64,000 nucleotides of DNA. It comes from JALOOB01 sp040766655. Lineage in GTDB: Bacteria > Chloroflexota > Anaerolineae > CG2-30-64-16. Where the stretch lies: positions 1 to 64,000 of the forward strand of contig JAXGQB010000016.1 of the NCBI GenBank assembly GCA_040766655.1. The letters are read 5' to 3'. Under the pieces are notes generated by a model. The model saw only the letters and a list, made by a program, of their open reading frames with translations. It was not told the DNA's origin and searched no databases. Shown here piece after piece: positions 15,881 to 24,139 of the stretch. A program made the position numbers and the translations under genes. The number at the start of each line of letters is the position of its first letter. Within the stretch, counting starts at the first letter, position 1.

Positions 15881-16348
15881 CTAGCGGCGCAGGCCTTCCG
15901 GGAGCGCGGGCAGCAGCCCGACCGCGAGCGCGCCCCACAGCCCGATCAGGATCGCCTCGGCCGTGTCGTGCCGCAGCGCGGTGGGCCGGGGTGCGCCAGA
16001 CCAGGCGATCACGCGGCGAGCCAGGTCGCCCGCGTACTTCTTCGCGTCCGGGCCGTTCTGCTGCTCGCGAACATAGAGCAGTTGCTTGCGCCACACCTGG
16101 GCGTCGATCTGCAGCACCGTGATCTGGCGGCGGTCGGCCTCGCGGCGCCAGATGTCGCCGTAGGAGCCGCCGCCCTCCATCACCACCCAACGCAGATCGG
16201 GCACGTCGTTGAGGATGGCGTAGACCGCACTGCGCAGCTGGGTGGCCGAGCCGAAGTGGCGCGACCGGTACCAGACCAGCCGGCCCGCCTCGCCGTACAG
16301 CGCCAGGCCGGTGGCCAGCCCCAGATCCACGCCGAGGAGTGTGTCCAT
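15881..16348 (-). CDS. RuvC/RNase H-fold nuclease-like protein
   Basis: About 155 residues with a RuvC-type resolvase pattern: GVDLGLATG (Asp8) on the first strand, VVMEGG (Glu58) on the fourth, and RHDTAEAILIGLWG (His127/Asp128) in the last helix. These are the positions of the metal-binding acids of RuvC/RNase H-fold nucleases. It lacks the usual ruvA-ruvB neighbours and is shorter than RuvC at the middle, so it may be a specialised nuclease or a RuvC relative of phage type rather than the housekeeping resolvase. It starts 7 bases after the DUF3795 gene, with which it is co-transcribed. The frame continues to 16465 inside that gene, but ATG 16348 gives the natural N-terminus. Confidence 0.6.
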   Translation of the reverse strand: MDTLLGVDLGLATGLALYGEAGRLVWYRSRHFGSATQLRSAVYAILNDVPDLRWVVMEGGGSYGDIWRREADRRQITVLQIDAQVWRKQLLYVREQQNGPDAKKYAGDLARRVIAWSGAPRPTALRHDTAEAILIGLWGALAVGLLPALPEGLRR

Positions 16349-16355
16349 ATGGGTT

Positions 16356-16802
16356 TCAGTTGCCCCACGCGCGCCCGCAGTAGATGCAGGCGTCTCTGTG
16401 GACGCACTGCAGCCCGCCGCAAGTGGGGCATGCCCAGCGATCACGTTCCGCCTCGATGAAGGCATCGATCCCGGCTTCTTTGATGCGCGCGAGGTTCTCG
16501 AGCATGCTCATGCGGTACTTGCCGCGGTAGCGGGCATCGAGCCGCCGCAGCCGCGCACACGGGAATGCCTCGCACTCGAAGCAGAAGCCGGACGCGTTCT
16601 CATGCACCGTCCTGCAGTTGCGGATGATGCATGAGCGACACGACTTCGCCATGCCCTCATCGCCGGCCCTGCAGCCCTGACACGTGTTCTTCGCCCTGAG
16701 AAAGCCCATGCAGAGGCCGCAGTTCATTCCGCAGGGGGCGACCAGTGCCGGCGTGAGGTCCTGCGGCGAGCGTGGCCGGCCGGGCTTGATGTTGAGTGCC
16801 AT
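16356..16802 (-). CDS. DUF3795-type cysteine-rich protein
   Basis: 148-residue protein matching the DUF3795 pattern near its N-terminus (APCGMNCGLCMGFLR...CQGC), followed by further pairs: CRSCIIRNC, FCFECEAFPC, and a C-terminal rubredoxin-like double pair CPTCGGLQC and CIYCGRAW. The many cysteines suggest zinc or iron binding. The biochemical role of the family is not established. AGAGG precedes the ATG by seven bases. It is the first gene of a two-gene unit with the RuvC-like protein; a perfect TATAAT (complement of 16861-16866) lies about 60 bases upstream. Confidence 0.7.
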   Translation of the reverse strand: MALNIKPGRPRSPQDLTPALVAPCGMNCGLCMGFLRAKNTCQGCRAGDEGMAKSCRSCIIRNCRTVHENASGFCFECEAFPCARLRRLDARYRGKYRMSMLENLARIKEAGIDAFIEAERDRWACPTCGGLQCVHRDACIYCGRAWGN

Positions 16803-16860
16803 CGTCTGTCCTCTTATCCTTTCTTGCTCCTGAGACGCGCATCAGCTCTCAGACTCGCAC

Positions 16861-16866
16861 ATTATA
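16861..16866 (-). promoter_or_regulatory. -10 element for the DUF3795/RuvC-like pair
   Basis: Perfect TATAAT on the minus strand, 58 bases upstream of the start at 16802. No convincing -35. The stretch 16803-17127 otherwise holds only this element, the opposing comM promoter and no visible gene. Confidence 0.4.
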
Positions 16867-17032
16867 CCACTCGCTGAGCCGTCTGCCGCGGCCCGTACTG
16901 GATCGCGGCCGAGCCTTGACACGGTTTAGCCAGATGCGCAAGCGTGGTTCGCTTGCCGCCGTTGCACACGCCGCATACGGAGGGAACGGGCGGTCGCGGA
17001 CGGTCCTGCGCCCTCCGATGCGCGCGGACAAG

Positions 17033-17061
17033 TTGTCACTTTGCTGACTTGGGACTATCAT
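17033..17061 (+). promoter_or_regulatory. Sigma-70 promoter of yifB/comM
   Basis: TTGTCA (17033-17038), a 17-base spacer, then TATCAT (17056-17061): five of six matches in each hexamer at ideal spacing. The GTG start of comM is 67 bases downstream. Confidence 0.65.
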
Positions 17062-17127
17062 GGGGCACGCCGGTTGATCGTCGCCAGGGAGCGCTGGGCG
17101 TTCCCCCCATCGCCAGGAGATCCTGCC

Positions 17128-18738
17128 GTGCTTGCCAAAGTCCACAGCTGTGCACTGATCGGTCTCGACGGCGCCATTGTCGAGGTGGAAGCAGACCTCA
17201 ACACCCGCGCCCTCCCCGCCGTCACGCTCGTCGGGCTGCCCGACGCCGCGGTCAAGGAATCCACCGAACGGGTGCGCGCCGCGATCATCAACTCCAGTCT
17301 TACCTACCCGCGCGGCCGCGTCACGGTCAACCTGGCGCCAGCCGACCTGCGCAAGGAAGGCCCGGCCTACGACCTGCCCATCGCGGTGGCGCTGCTCATA
17401 TTGGCCGAGCAGGTACCCCCGGACCTCGACGGCATGCTGTTCCTGGGCGAGCTGTCGCTGGACGGCTCGCTGCGCCACATCAACGGCGTGCTGCCCATGG
17501 CGCACCTGGCCAGGGAGCTCGGCTTCAACTCGCTCTTCGTGCCCCAGGTCGATGCGCCGGAAGCAGCGCTGGTCGAGGGGATTGATGTCTATCCCGTCGA
17601 AACGCTGGGCCGCGCGGCCGCACACTTGCGCGGCTATCACCCGATCGAGCCCTTTCACAGCTCATTCGCGCTGGACGCCGACCCGCCTCCTTATGCGTGC
17701 GACTTCCAGGACGTCAAGGGCCAGGAGCACGTGAAGCGCGCGCTGGAGGTGGCTGCGGCCGGGGGACACAACTGCATCCTCAGCGGACCGCCGGGATCGG
17801 GCAAAACGCTCCTCGCCCGCTCGGTACCGTCGATCCTGCCGCGGCTGACCCTCGACGAGGCGCTCGACGTGACCCGCATCTACTCGGTCGCCGACATGCT
17901 CCGCTCGAATGCGGGCGACGCGCCGATCGTCCGCCACCGGCCCTTCCGCGCGCCGCATCACACCATCTCGCATGCGGGCCTCGTCGGCGGCGGGCAGTGG
18001 CCGCGGCCGGGCGAGATCAGCCTGGCGCACCGCGGGGTGCTCTTCCTGGACGAAATTCCGGAGTTTGCGACACACACGTTGGAAGTCCTCCGGCAGCCTC
18101 TCGAGGACAAAGTGGTCACTATCAGCCGTGCGCAGGGGAGCCTGTCGTTTCCGGCCAATGTAATGCTGATCGCCGCCAGAAACCCCTGCCAATGCGGATT
18201 TTTCGGCGATCCGGACCGGGCGTGCACCTGTAGTCCGGCCATGGTCAGCAAGTATCAGAAGCGCCTTTCAGGGCCGCTCCTGGATCGCATCGATATTCAC
18301 GTCGAAGTGCCGCGCGTCCCGTTCCAAAAGCTGTCCGACGACCGGCGGGGCGAACCATCGGCCGCGATCCGCGCACGCGTTGAGGCTGCCCGCGCGCGAC
18401 AGGCCGCGCGGTTCGCCAAGGCGGGCGGCAAGAACGGGGACAAGGGTGAAGCACGGGGCTGGGACAGGGGCACGGGCGGGGGCCGGGGCGGGGTTACACC
18501 GCCCCTGCTGATCACCAACGCCGATATGGGGCCGGCGCAGGTCCGCGACTTCTGCCAGGTGGACGAGACCTGCCGCCAACTCCTGCAGGCCGCGATGCGC
18601 CAGATGAACCTCAGCGCGCGTGCCTATCATCGGATTCTTAAGTTGGCGCGTACGATCGCGGATCTGGCCGGCAGCGAGCGCATCATGCCCGCGCACCTGG
18701 CGGAGGCGATTCAGTATCGGCCTCGCAGCCAGGAGTAA
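17128..18738 (+). CDS. comM: YifB/ComM-type Mg-chelatase-like AAA+ ATPase
   Basis: AAA+ helicase related to ComM, which drives branch migration during natural transformation. The N-terminal ChlI-like domain (residues 1-170) precedes the ATPase core with Walker A GPPGSGKT, Walker B GVLFLDEIPEF and a CQCGF...CTC zinc-type cysteine group, then the C-terminal Mg_chelatase_C helix bundle (ARAYHRILKLARTIADL). About 536 residues from the GTG at 17128, which has AGGAG 11 bases upstream. An in-frame glycine-rich insertion of about 28 residues between the core and the C-terminal domain comes from low-complexity DNA at 18421-18506, also seen in different form in mnhA and valS. Confidence 0.93.
   Translation: MLAKVHSCALIGLDGAIVEVEADLNTRALPAVTLVGLPDAAVKESTERVRAAIINSSLTYPRGRVTVNLAPADLRKEGPAYDLPIAVALLILAEQVPPDLDGMLFLGELSLDGSLRHINGVLPMAHLARELGFNSLFVPQVDAPEAALVEGIDVYPVETLGRAAAHLRGYHPIEPFHSSFALDADPPPYACDFQDVKGQEHVKRALEVAAAGGHNCILSGPPGSGKTLLARSVPSILPRLTLDEALDVTRIYSVADMLRSNAGDAPIVRHRPFRAPHHTISHAGLVGGGQWPRPGEISLAHRGVLFLDEIPEFATHTLEVLRQPLEDKVVTISRAQGSLSFPANVMLIAARNPCQCGFFGDPDRACTCSPAMVSKYQKRLSGPLLDRIDIHVEVPRVPFQKLSDDRRGEPSAAIRARVEAARARQAARFAKAGGKNGDKGEARGWDRGTGGGRGGVTPPLLITNADMGPAQVRDFCQVDETCRQLLQAAMRQMNLSARAYHRILKLARTIADLAGSERIMPAHLAEAIQYRPRSQE
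18421..18506. repeat. G-rich low-complexity insertion inside comM
   Basis: Short runs such as ggggacaagg, ggggctgggacagggg and ggccggggcgggg encode a Gly/Arg/Asp-rich loop absent from typical ComM proteins at this point. The frame is kept. Confidence 0.6.
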
Positions 18739-18805
18739 GGCCCGATGTCCTCGGGTTACAAGGTGAAGACACTCCTCCGGCAGAACCTTGACAGTTAACA
18801 ACGAA

Positions 18806-18837
18806 GGGGGCCGGCGGTCATGCAACCACCGGCCCCC
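18806..18837 (-). terminator. GC-rich stem between convergent comM and arsA genes
   Basis: Stem gggggccgg (18806-18814) with ccggccccc (18829-18837). On the minus strand it is followed by TTCGTTGTT, a weak T-rich tail, about 77 bases beyond the ArsA stop; on the plus strand there is no T-run. Confidence 0.5.
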
Positions 18838-18913
18838 TCGTCGTGCCGTACGTGCGGCGGCAGCGCGGGCGGCCGCCTGACCCCATCGTCGAGGCGACTG
18901 CCCGGCCCGCGCC

Positions 18914-19891
18914 TTACACGAAGAGCTGGTCAGCCATGCGCTTTAGCATGGCCGTGCCCCGCACCTCGGTCTCGTAGAGCGGCAGGAGCGCCCGCACCTG
19001 GCCGTCGAATTCCTTCCAGACCGTCTCCATGTGCTCGGCCTGCATCGCCACGCGGTTCTTGACAAAGTCCGGTGCGTCGGCGCCGACGCTCGACTTGTCG
19101 ATCAACATGTTCACGATCACCCCACCGACTGGAATGCCAAACTCCTGGAACCAGTTGATGAAGCGCGTGATCACGGCGATGGGCAAGGCTTCCGGCAGCG
19201 CGACGAAGAAGAAGGAGGTCAGGCTGGCATCGGTCAGCAGTGTCTTGGCCTTTCCCATCCGCGTCCGCAGGTTGAGCAGGTAGTCCATCAGCGGGTCCTG
19301 CTGCTTCTTGCGTTTGCTGTAGGAGAGCAGGTCGCGCAGCGATGTGGCCTCCTCGCGGCTCTGCACCATCTTGTTGACCCACATCGAGTAGACGCTGGAC
19401 ATGCCCAACAATCGGCGGGCGTTGGCCGTCGGCGCGGTGTCGAAGACATAGGCCTCGTACTGGTCATCGAACATGAGATCGATCATGTTCTCGAACATGG
19501 CCGATTCCTCGAACGCCGGGTTCATGGTGGCCGACTCCACGAATTCGTCCGCTTTCGTCTTGACATCGGCAAACTTCAGGAACCACTCGATCTTCTCGCG
19601 AATCTCCTTTTTGGATTTTTCGATGGTGTCCTTGGTGTCGATCTCGAGAGCATAGAGGTTCGGCACGCCCGTGACCTGCGTCGCCTTGCCGAAGACGTTC
19701 TGGTCCAACATGCTGGACAGCGAGTGCACGGGATTGGTCGACGCCAGCAGCGTCTTCCTGCCCTGGCCGGCCATCCACAGGGCCGCGGTGCCCGCGAGCA
19801 CCGTCTTGCCCACACCGCCCTTGCCACCGAAGAAGACGTACTTGAGGCGAGGATTGGCAGTCAGATACTGGCGCATCGTTTGTTCAATCAT
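18914..19891 (-). CDS. ArsA/Get3-family ATPase, copy 1
   Basis: Cytoplasmic P-loop ATPase of the ArsA/GET3 branch, 325 residues, one ATPase unit (ArsA of E. coli has two). The deviant Walker A GGKGGVGKT lies at residues 22-30 with the intradimer signalling lysine in KGG; the switch region reads VFDTAPTANARRLLGM, close to DTAPTGHTLRLL of ArsA/Get3. The ribosome site is AGGAGGTG. It follows the second ArsA-type gene by 11 bases and is the last gene of the cstA-led cluster. Members handle metalloid efflux or deliver tail-anchored membrane proteins; no arsB or arsenic genes are adjacent and no CxxC tail-anchor zinc motif is obvious, so function is open. Confidence 0.85.
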   Translation of the reverse strand: MIEQTMRQYLTANPRLKYVFFGGKGGVGKTVLAGTAALWMAGQGRKTLLASTNPVHSLSSMLDQNVFGKATQVTGVPNLYALEIDTKDTIEKSKKEIREKIEWFLKFADVKTKADEFVESATMNPAFEESAMFENMIDLMFDDQYEAYVFDTAPTANARRLLGMSSVYSMWVNKMVQSREEATSLRDLLSYSKRKKQQDPLMDYLLNLRTRMGKAKTLLTDASLTSFFFVALPEALPIAVITRFINWFQEFGIPVGGVIVNMLIDKSSVGADAPDFVKNRVAMQAEHMETVWKEFDGQVRALLPLYETEVRGTAMLKRMADQLFV

Positions 19892-19902
19892 GGCTCACCT
19901 CC

Positions 19903-20883
19903 TCATACGCTCTCGCCGAACAGCGCGTCGGCTACGCGTTCGATCATCGGCAGGCCGGTGATGTCGCGCTCGAACTCCGGTACGCGGGTCAGCACATCCT
20001 TGCCGAAGACGTCGCCGATCTTGTCCAGATAATGGTGCTGCATCTCCAGGCGGTTGCGCAGGTACTCGGGAATCTCCTGCTGCGCCAGCTCCACAGGGAT
20101 CACGCGATTGACGATGTAGCCCGCAAGTGGCACATCGAACTTGGCAAACAGCTCGGCGGCCTTCTTGGTGTCCAGGATGATCATCTCTTCAGGAATCAGT
20201 ACGAAGAAGAACGCCGTCTTCAGCTTGTCTGTCAGGATGCCCGAAGAGGTGTTGATGCGGTGCTTGATGTATTGCAGTTCCGCAAGGATCTGGTCCTCCT
20301 CGGACTCCTTGTTGCGCTGCATGACAGCCGCAACCTGGGAATACTCCTCCATCTCAGTACGGAGCTTCGTGATCTTGTCGATCCACTGATCGTAGACCGA
20401 TGCCATGCTGAGATAGTAGAGCGCGTGGCCGAGGGGCACCAGGTCATAGATGTAATAGTCGTACTCACCGCTGACCACGATATCGACGACCTCGTCGAAG
20501 ATCGCGCTTTCTTCCATCGCGGGCTCGGCGGCCGCAGCCTGGATGTAGTTCTCGATCTCTTCGGGAACCTCGTCCAGCCCGTACATGTCCAGGATCTTCT
20601 TGCGGATTTCGTCCTGATACTCCCTGATCCGGCGATCCGCGTCGATCTCCTGGGCAAACAGGTTTGGCATGATTTCCACAGGACCCTTGCCGAAGATGTC
20701 CTGCTTGAAGATGTCGGACAGGCTGGCCTGCGGGTCAACCGAGAAGACCAGCACCTTGTAGCCTTGTTTGGCGAGCCAATACGCGGTGGCCGCGCTGAAG
20801 GTGGTCTTGCCGAGGCCGCCCTTGCCACCAAACATGATGTACCGGCGGTTCGGATTTTGTTCGAAGACTTGACGTAAGGACAT
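19903..20883 (-). CDS. ArsA/Get3-family ATPase, copy 2 (divergent)
   Basis: Second single-unit ArsA-type ATPase, about 326 residues. Deviant Walker A GGKGGLGKT at residues 19-27; the switch region is IYDLVPLGHALYYLSM, which keeps Asp and Pro but differs from the DTAPT of its neighbour. The two ATPases are clearly related but not a recent duplication, so they could form a heterodimer. ATG 20883 is favoured over 20895 because GGAG lies six bases before it. The repeat-rich gap before it (about 180 bases) may separate it from the small-protein genes upstream, though all run the same way. Confidence 0.83.
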   Translation of the reverse strand: MSLRQVFEQNPNRRYIMFGGKGGLGKTTFSAATAYWLAKQGYKVLVFSVDPQASLSDIFKQDIFGKGPVEIMPNLFAQEIDADRRIREYQDEIRKKILDMYGLDEVPEEIENYIQAAAAEPAMEESAIFDEVVDIVVSGEYDYYIYDLVPLGHALYYLSMASVYDQWIDKITKLRTEMEEYSQVAAVMQRNKESEEDQILAELQYIKHRINTSSGILTDKLKTAFFFVLIPEEMIILDTKKAAELFAKFDVPLAGYIVNRVIPVELAQQEIPEYLRNRLEMQHHYLDKIGDVFGKDVLTRVPEFERDITGLPMIERVADALFGESV

Positions 20884-20895
20884 AAGTCGCTCCAT

Positions 20896-21078
20896 GCTGA
20901 ATGCTGGACTGCCTGTTAGACCGGCGTGGATGACGGATATTGGCTGCTGGACACTGGATGTCAGGGGCTGGCTGATGAATGCCGGCCCCCTCAGCTTGCT
21001 TGTGCAGCGTGATGTGCTGCGGGACGTCGACCGCGCGGTCGAGCATCCAGCATCCTGCTACCAGTCGCCAGTTTCCGG
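20896..21078. repeat. Repeat-like intergenic segment in the ArsA cluster
   Basis: Degenerate direct and inverted copies of words such as gctgaatgctgga, gctgctggacactgga, tccagcatcctgc and accagtcgccag, plus the palindrome gaccgcgcggtc. No credible gene. The word style resembles the ccagtc/ggactggtg repeats inside valS and mnhA. Confidence 0.45.
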
Positions 21079-21348
21079 CTACGCCAGGGCGTCTGTCAAA
21101 TCCCTCTCGCGCAACATGCGGCGCTTCCAGGTTGAGATCTGCGGCACGACGTAGGGCAGCAACCGCAAGCTGTAGTAGGGCGGCAGGATGGGAATCCCCA
21201 GGAGATCTCCCATAGTGATCAGGATGAACAGGTGCTCCATGCTGCCGCGTGTCTTGAGCGCATAGCGCGCCATGTCATGGCCGGCCATGCCGTAGAGCAT
21301 GCTCTTGAAACCACCCAGCAGATTCCGCTTTTTTTCTTCCTCTGACAT
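21079..21348 (-). CDS. Small ArsA-cluster protein B (PPYYxLRLLPY family)
   Basis: 89 residues. The core EHLFIL, GDLLGIPILPPYY, SLRLLPYVVP and RERDLTD is shared with the 97-residue protein encoded just upstream, so the two are paralogues. One or two hydrophobic segments (about residues 37-72) could sit on or in the membrane. From memory, and unverified, small proteins of this kind next to ArsA-like ATPases are called cory-CC-star in databases, after a terminal Cys-Cys; this copy ends DLTDALA without cysteines. AGAGG precedes the ATG. A client, adaptor or membrane receptor for the ATPases is the natural hypothesis. Confidence 0.6.
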   Translation of the reverse strand: MSEEEKKRNLLGGFKSMLYGMAGHDMARYALKTRGSMEHLFILITMGDLLGIPILPPYYSLRLLPYVVPQISTWKRRMLRERDLTDALA

Positions 21349-21408
21349 CTTCTGCCTCTTTCACCCACGAGAAGCGGGAGTCGGTCGGCGCCCGCGACGG
21401 CTCATGGG

Positions 21409-21702
21409 CTACGTAATATCCTGATCGCACATGTCGGTCAGGTCTTTCTCGCGTGACAGGCTGTACCGCAAGCCGGCGATGTTTGGGACGATGTACGGTA
21501 GAAGCCTGAGCGTGTAGTAGGGCGGCATGATTGGCACGCCCAGCATGTCGCCGAAAACAACGAGTATGAAGAGATGTTCGAGATGGCTGCGCTCCTTGTG
21601 CAGGTCGCGCACCATCTCGTAAACCGTGGCCCCGTACAGCATGTCGAGCAATGCACGCCCGACGCTCTGCAGGTGGTCAAGACCGGGCAGGTCGATTTTC
21701 AT
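21409..21702 (-). CDS. Small ArsA-cluster protein A (PPYYxLRLLPY family)
   Basis: 97 residues, paralogous to the next gene: EHLFILVVFGDMLGVPIMPP, YYTLRLLPYIVP and REKDLTD line up. It carries one cysteine near its end (DLTDMCDQDIT). The ATG overlaps the stop of the thioredoxin-like gene by four bases, so the two are translationally coupled, which argues for joint function. Two small paralogues matching two ATPases suggests one partner each. No defined activity is known to me. Confidence 0.62.
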   Translation of the reverse strand: MKIDLPGLDHLQSVGRALLDMLYGATVYEMVRDLHKERSHLEHLFILVVFGDMLGVPIMPPYYTLRLLPYIVPNIAGLRYSLSREKDLTDMCDQDIT

Positions 21703-22067
21703 GCTGACAAGCTATCTGCCAGGGCGCGGCCCAATGCGGCCTCGTCCCAGCCGGTGATCTTCGTGCGCCCCTGGACCAGGAAGGTGGGATACCGCCGCAC
21801 CCGATGGCGCACGGCCTTCGCCATGCCCTGCAACGATCGCGGATCGTAGACCCGTATCAGGATACGGTCACCGTAGCGATCTGCCAGGTCGAAGATCAGG
21901 GCTGACAGCCGCTCGAAGTCCGCCTGCCAATCGGGCGGCAGGTCGTCTAGCCCGCGCATGGGCGGGGCCTGATCCAGGTCGGCGCGCGCCATCATCAGCT
22001 CGCACGCCTGGCACAGGCCCCAACCCTCGGGGACCGGTGCAATCACATCTACCTGTACGGGCGGCAT
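21699..22067 (-). CDS. Thioredoxin-fold protein with CQAC motif
   Basis: About 122 residues. CQAC at residues 19-22 follows a strand-like VQVDVIAP, and a late RRYPTFLVQGR gives the cis-proline strand of the thioredoxin fold, so a redox or metal-binding role is likely. A long insertion (about 23-75) makes it unlike ordinary thioredoxin. ATG 22067, with AGGTGG upstream, is preferred over GTG 22079. It lies 34 bases after cstA and overlaps the small protein A gene, placing it in the middle of the ArsA cluster. Confidence 0.65.
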   Translation of the reverse strand: MPPVQVDVIAPVPEGWGLCQACELMMARADLDQAPPMRGLDDLPPDWQADFERLSALIFDLADRYGDRILIRVYDPRSLQGMAKAVRHRVRRYPTFLVQGRTKITGWDEAALGRALADSLSA

Positions 22068-22101
22068 GGCCGTTCCCACCTCATCTGGTCCCTCGGGCTA
22101 C

Positions 22102-23850
22102 CTATGCCTTGGCGCCCGCCTTGGCCGGCATCTCGGCCCGATAGCGCTGCAGCGCCTTGATGCCGTCCCACGCCAGGAAACCAGCTGCCACGACCAGGAT
22201 CAGGCAGACGCCCCCGATGAGCACCTGTGCGGCCGTGAACTCGCCGGGATTGGCCTGCGCAGCGGCCTTCGGCAGGTTGAGGAAGAACGCCTCGTAGGCC
22301 TTGTACAGCAGCGCCGCGATGGTCGTGACGAACATGAAGACGAAGGGGACCAGCGTCCACATGTACGCCTTGCCCTTCGACATCAGCCACGCGGTCACCA
22401 GCAGCAGGGCCAGCGAGGCCATGAGTTGGTTCGCCGCCCCGAACACCGCCCAGATCTGGAGGAACGGAACCAGCCAGATCAGCGCCAGGGTGAGTGCCAG
22501 CGCGATGATGGTCCCGACGTGCATGTTCTTGATGACCGGGATGCGGTCTCCCAGCGCCTCGGCGCTGGCCACGCGCATGAAGCGCACGACCAGGTACATG
22601 ATCGTCAGCGCCATCAGGGTGAGGAAGACCGCGCCGTAGGCCGTGCCGAACTCCAGGGGCAACCCCCACTTATTCATGAAGGTGGCCAGGCCGATCGAGA
22701 ACACCTTGGCCGCGGCTGCGCCGCCGCCCGCCTGGACGTAGCCGTCGTAGCTGCCGAAGGTCACGGTGGCGGTCAGGAACGCCACGCTGGCGAACACCAT
22801 CTCGAGGAACATGGCGCCGCCGCCGACATACAGCGCGTCCGTCTCCTTCTCGAGCTGGCGTGCTGTGCCCGAAGAGGAGACCAGGCTGTGCCAGCCGGAG
22901 ATCGCGCCACACGCGATGGTCACGAACAGCATGGGCCACAGCGGGCCGATGCCGATCGTGAACTGAGTGTAGGCCGGGAAGTTGCCCATGCCGGGGCGCC
23001 AGATCAGCAAGCCCACGATGCCGCCCAGGATGCCCAGGAAGACGATCCAGAACGAGACGTAGTTGATGGGCTGCGCCCAGCGCCAGATAGGGAGCACAGA
23101 GCCGAGGTAGCAGATGATGACGACCAGCAGGCTGCCCACGAACTTGGCCTGCGTCACCTGCAGGAACAGGATGGGGCTGGTGGCCCCGTTAGCGGTGCCG
23201 AGGATCGCCGCCATGATGTTTCTGGCAAACGGCAGGGTGCCGATCCAGATGCTTAGGAATGCCAACACTACCGTCACCACGGACGTGAGGATGATGTCCT
23301 GGCGCCACTTGTAGGTCATCTGGCCAGCCAGCAGGCCGACCAGGATCACCAGGAGCACGCCGATCGGAACGGCAGGGTTGGTGAACAGGCTGAAGCCAAC
23401 CTGCACCCCAAATGCGCCCATGATGAGCCAGAGGTAGAAATAGATGAAGGTGATCAGGATCCCGCGCGATCTGGGTGAGATCAGGCGATAGCTGAGTGCG
23501 CCGAAGGACTGACCCTCTTCGCGCACGCCCAGGATGATGCTGCTGTAATCCTGCACCCAGCCGATAAATACCGTACCGAGGATGATCCACGCCAGGGCTG
23601 GCAGCCAGCCCCACTGCACTGCGACAATCGGGCCGAGAATCGGGCCCAGCGCTGCGATCGACTTAAACTGATAACCAAAGAGGACGTTGCGGTTTGCCGG
23701 TGTGAAGTCCACGCCATCCATGTACATCCTGGCGGGAGTTGCCTTCTTGTCGTCGGGCTGAATGACCGTGCGGTTGATGCTCCTGGCATAGAGCCAGTAG
23801 CCTGCGATCAGAGAAAGGACACTGATGAGGAGAACTCCAATTGCGTTCAT
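22102..23850 (-). CDS. cstA: CstA-family carbon starvation transporter
   Basis: Polytopic transporter of the CstA family, known in enterobacteria to take up peptides or pyruvate. 582 residues with about 15 membrane helices; the conserved N-terminal block (ARSINRTVIQPDDKKATPA, then DGVDFTPANRNVLFGYQFKS) is typical. Start ATG 23850 has AGGAGG nine bases upstream. It is the first gene of a minus-strand run that continues into the thioredoxin-like, small-protein and ArsA genes. No BtsS/YjiY-type sensor is adjacent. The link between transport and ArsA genes is unexplained. Confidence 0.92.
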   Translation of the reverse strand: MNAIGVLLISVLSLIAGYWLYARSINRTVIQPDDKKATPARMYMDGVDFTPANRNVLFGYQFKSIAALGPILGPIVAVQWGWLPALAWIILGTVFIGWVQDYSSIILGVREEGQSFGALSYRLISPRSRGILITFIYFYLWLIMGAFGVQVGFSLFTNPAVPIGVLLVILVGLLAGQMTYKWRQDIILTSVVTVVLAFLSIWIGTLPFARNIMAAILGTANGATSPILFLQVTQAKFVGSLLVVIICYLGSVLPIWRWAQPINYVSFWIVFLGILGGIVGLLIWRPGMGNFPAYTQFTIGIGPLWPMLFVTIACGAISGWHSLVSSSGTARQLEKETDALYVGGGAMFLEMVFASVAFLTATVTFGSYDGYVQAGGGAAAAKVFSIGLATFMNKWGLPLEFGTAYGAVFLTLMALTIMYLVVRFMRVASAEALGDRIPVIKNMHVGTIIALALTLALIWLVPFLQIWAVFGAANQLMASLALLLVTAWLMSKGKAYMWTLVPFVFMFVTTIAALLYKAYEAFFLNLPKAAAQANPGEFTAAQVLIGGVCLILVVAAGFLAWDGIKALQRYRAEMPAKAGAKA

Positions 23851-24078
23851 GTTGCTGCTTCCTCCTGAGAGCCGGATCCGAGCTTCTCGGCGTCATTGAA
23901 CACGTGCGACGACTATGACGACATGTAAGGCAATTCAGCAGGCTCTCCGCCTCCGTCGGCATCACCTCCTTTCCGTTGTTAAACGCAAAACGGGACCACG
24001 AATCGTGCGCGTGGCTTCCGTAGCCGATATTACAATTACAGATTAGCACCAAAGCGGCACGGAAGTCAAACTTCGAAA

Positions 24079-24108
24079 TTGTCACAAAAGCCGCGCAACA
24101 GTTATACT
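24079..24108 (+). promoter_or_regulatory. Promoter of the TPR protein gene
   Basis: TTGTCA (24079-24084), 18-base spacer, TATACT (24103-24108), 31 bases before the GTG start. The rest of 23851-24078 is comparatively AT-rich and presumably holds the cstA promoter, but I see no clear hexamer pair for it. Confidence 0.55.
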
Positions 24109-24139
24109 TGGCACGATCTCGCAGTCATCGGAGGCACAC

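Noticed and set aside
16916..16944. TTGACA at 16916 as a plus-strand promoter for comM
   Set aside because: No -10-like sequence at 16-18 bases; the TTGTCA-17-TATCAT pair at 17033 is far better.
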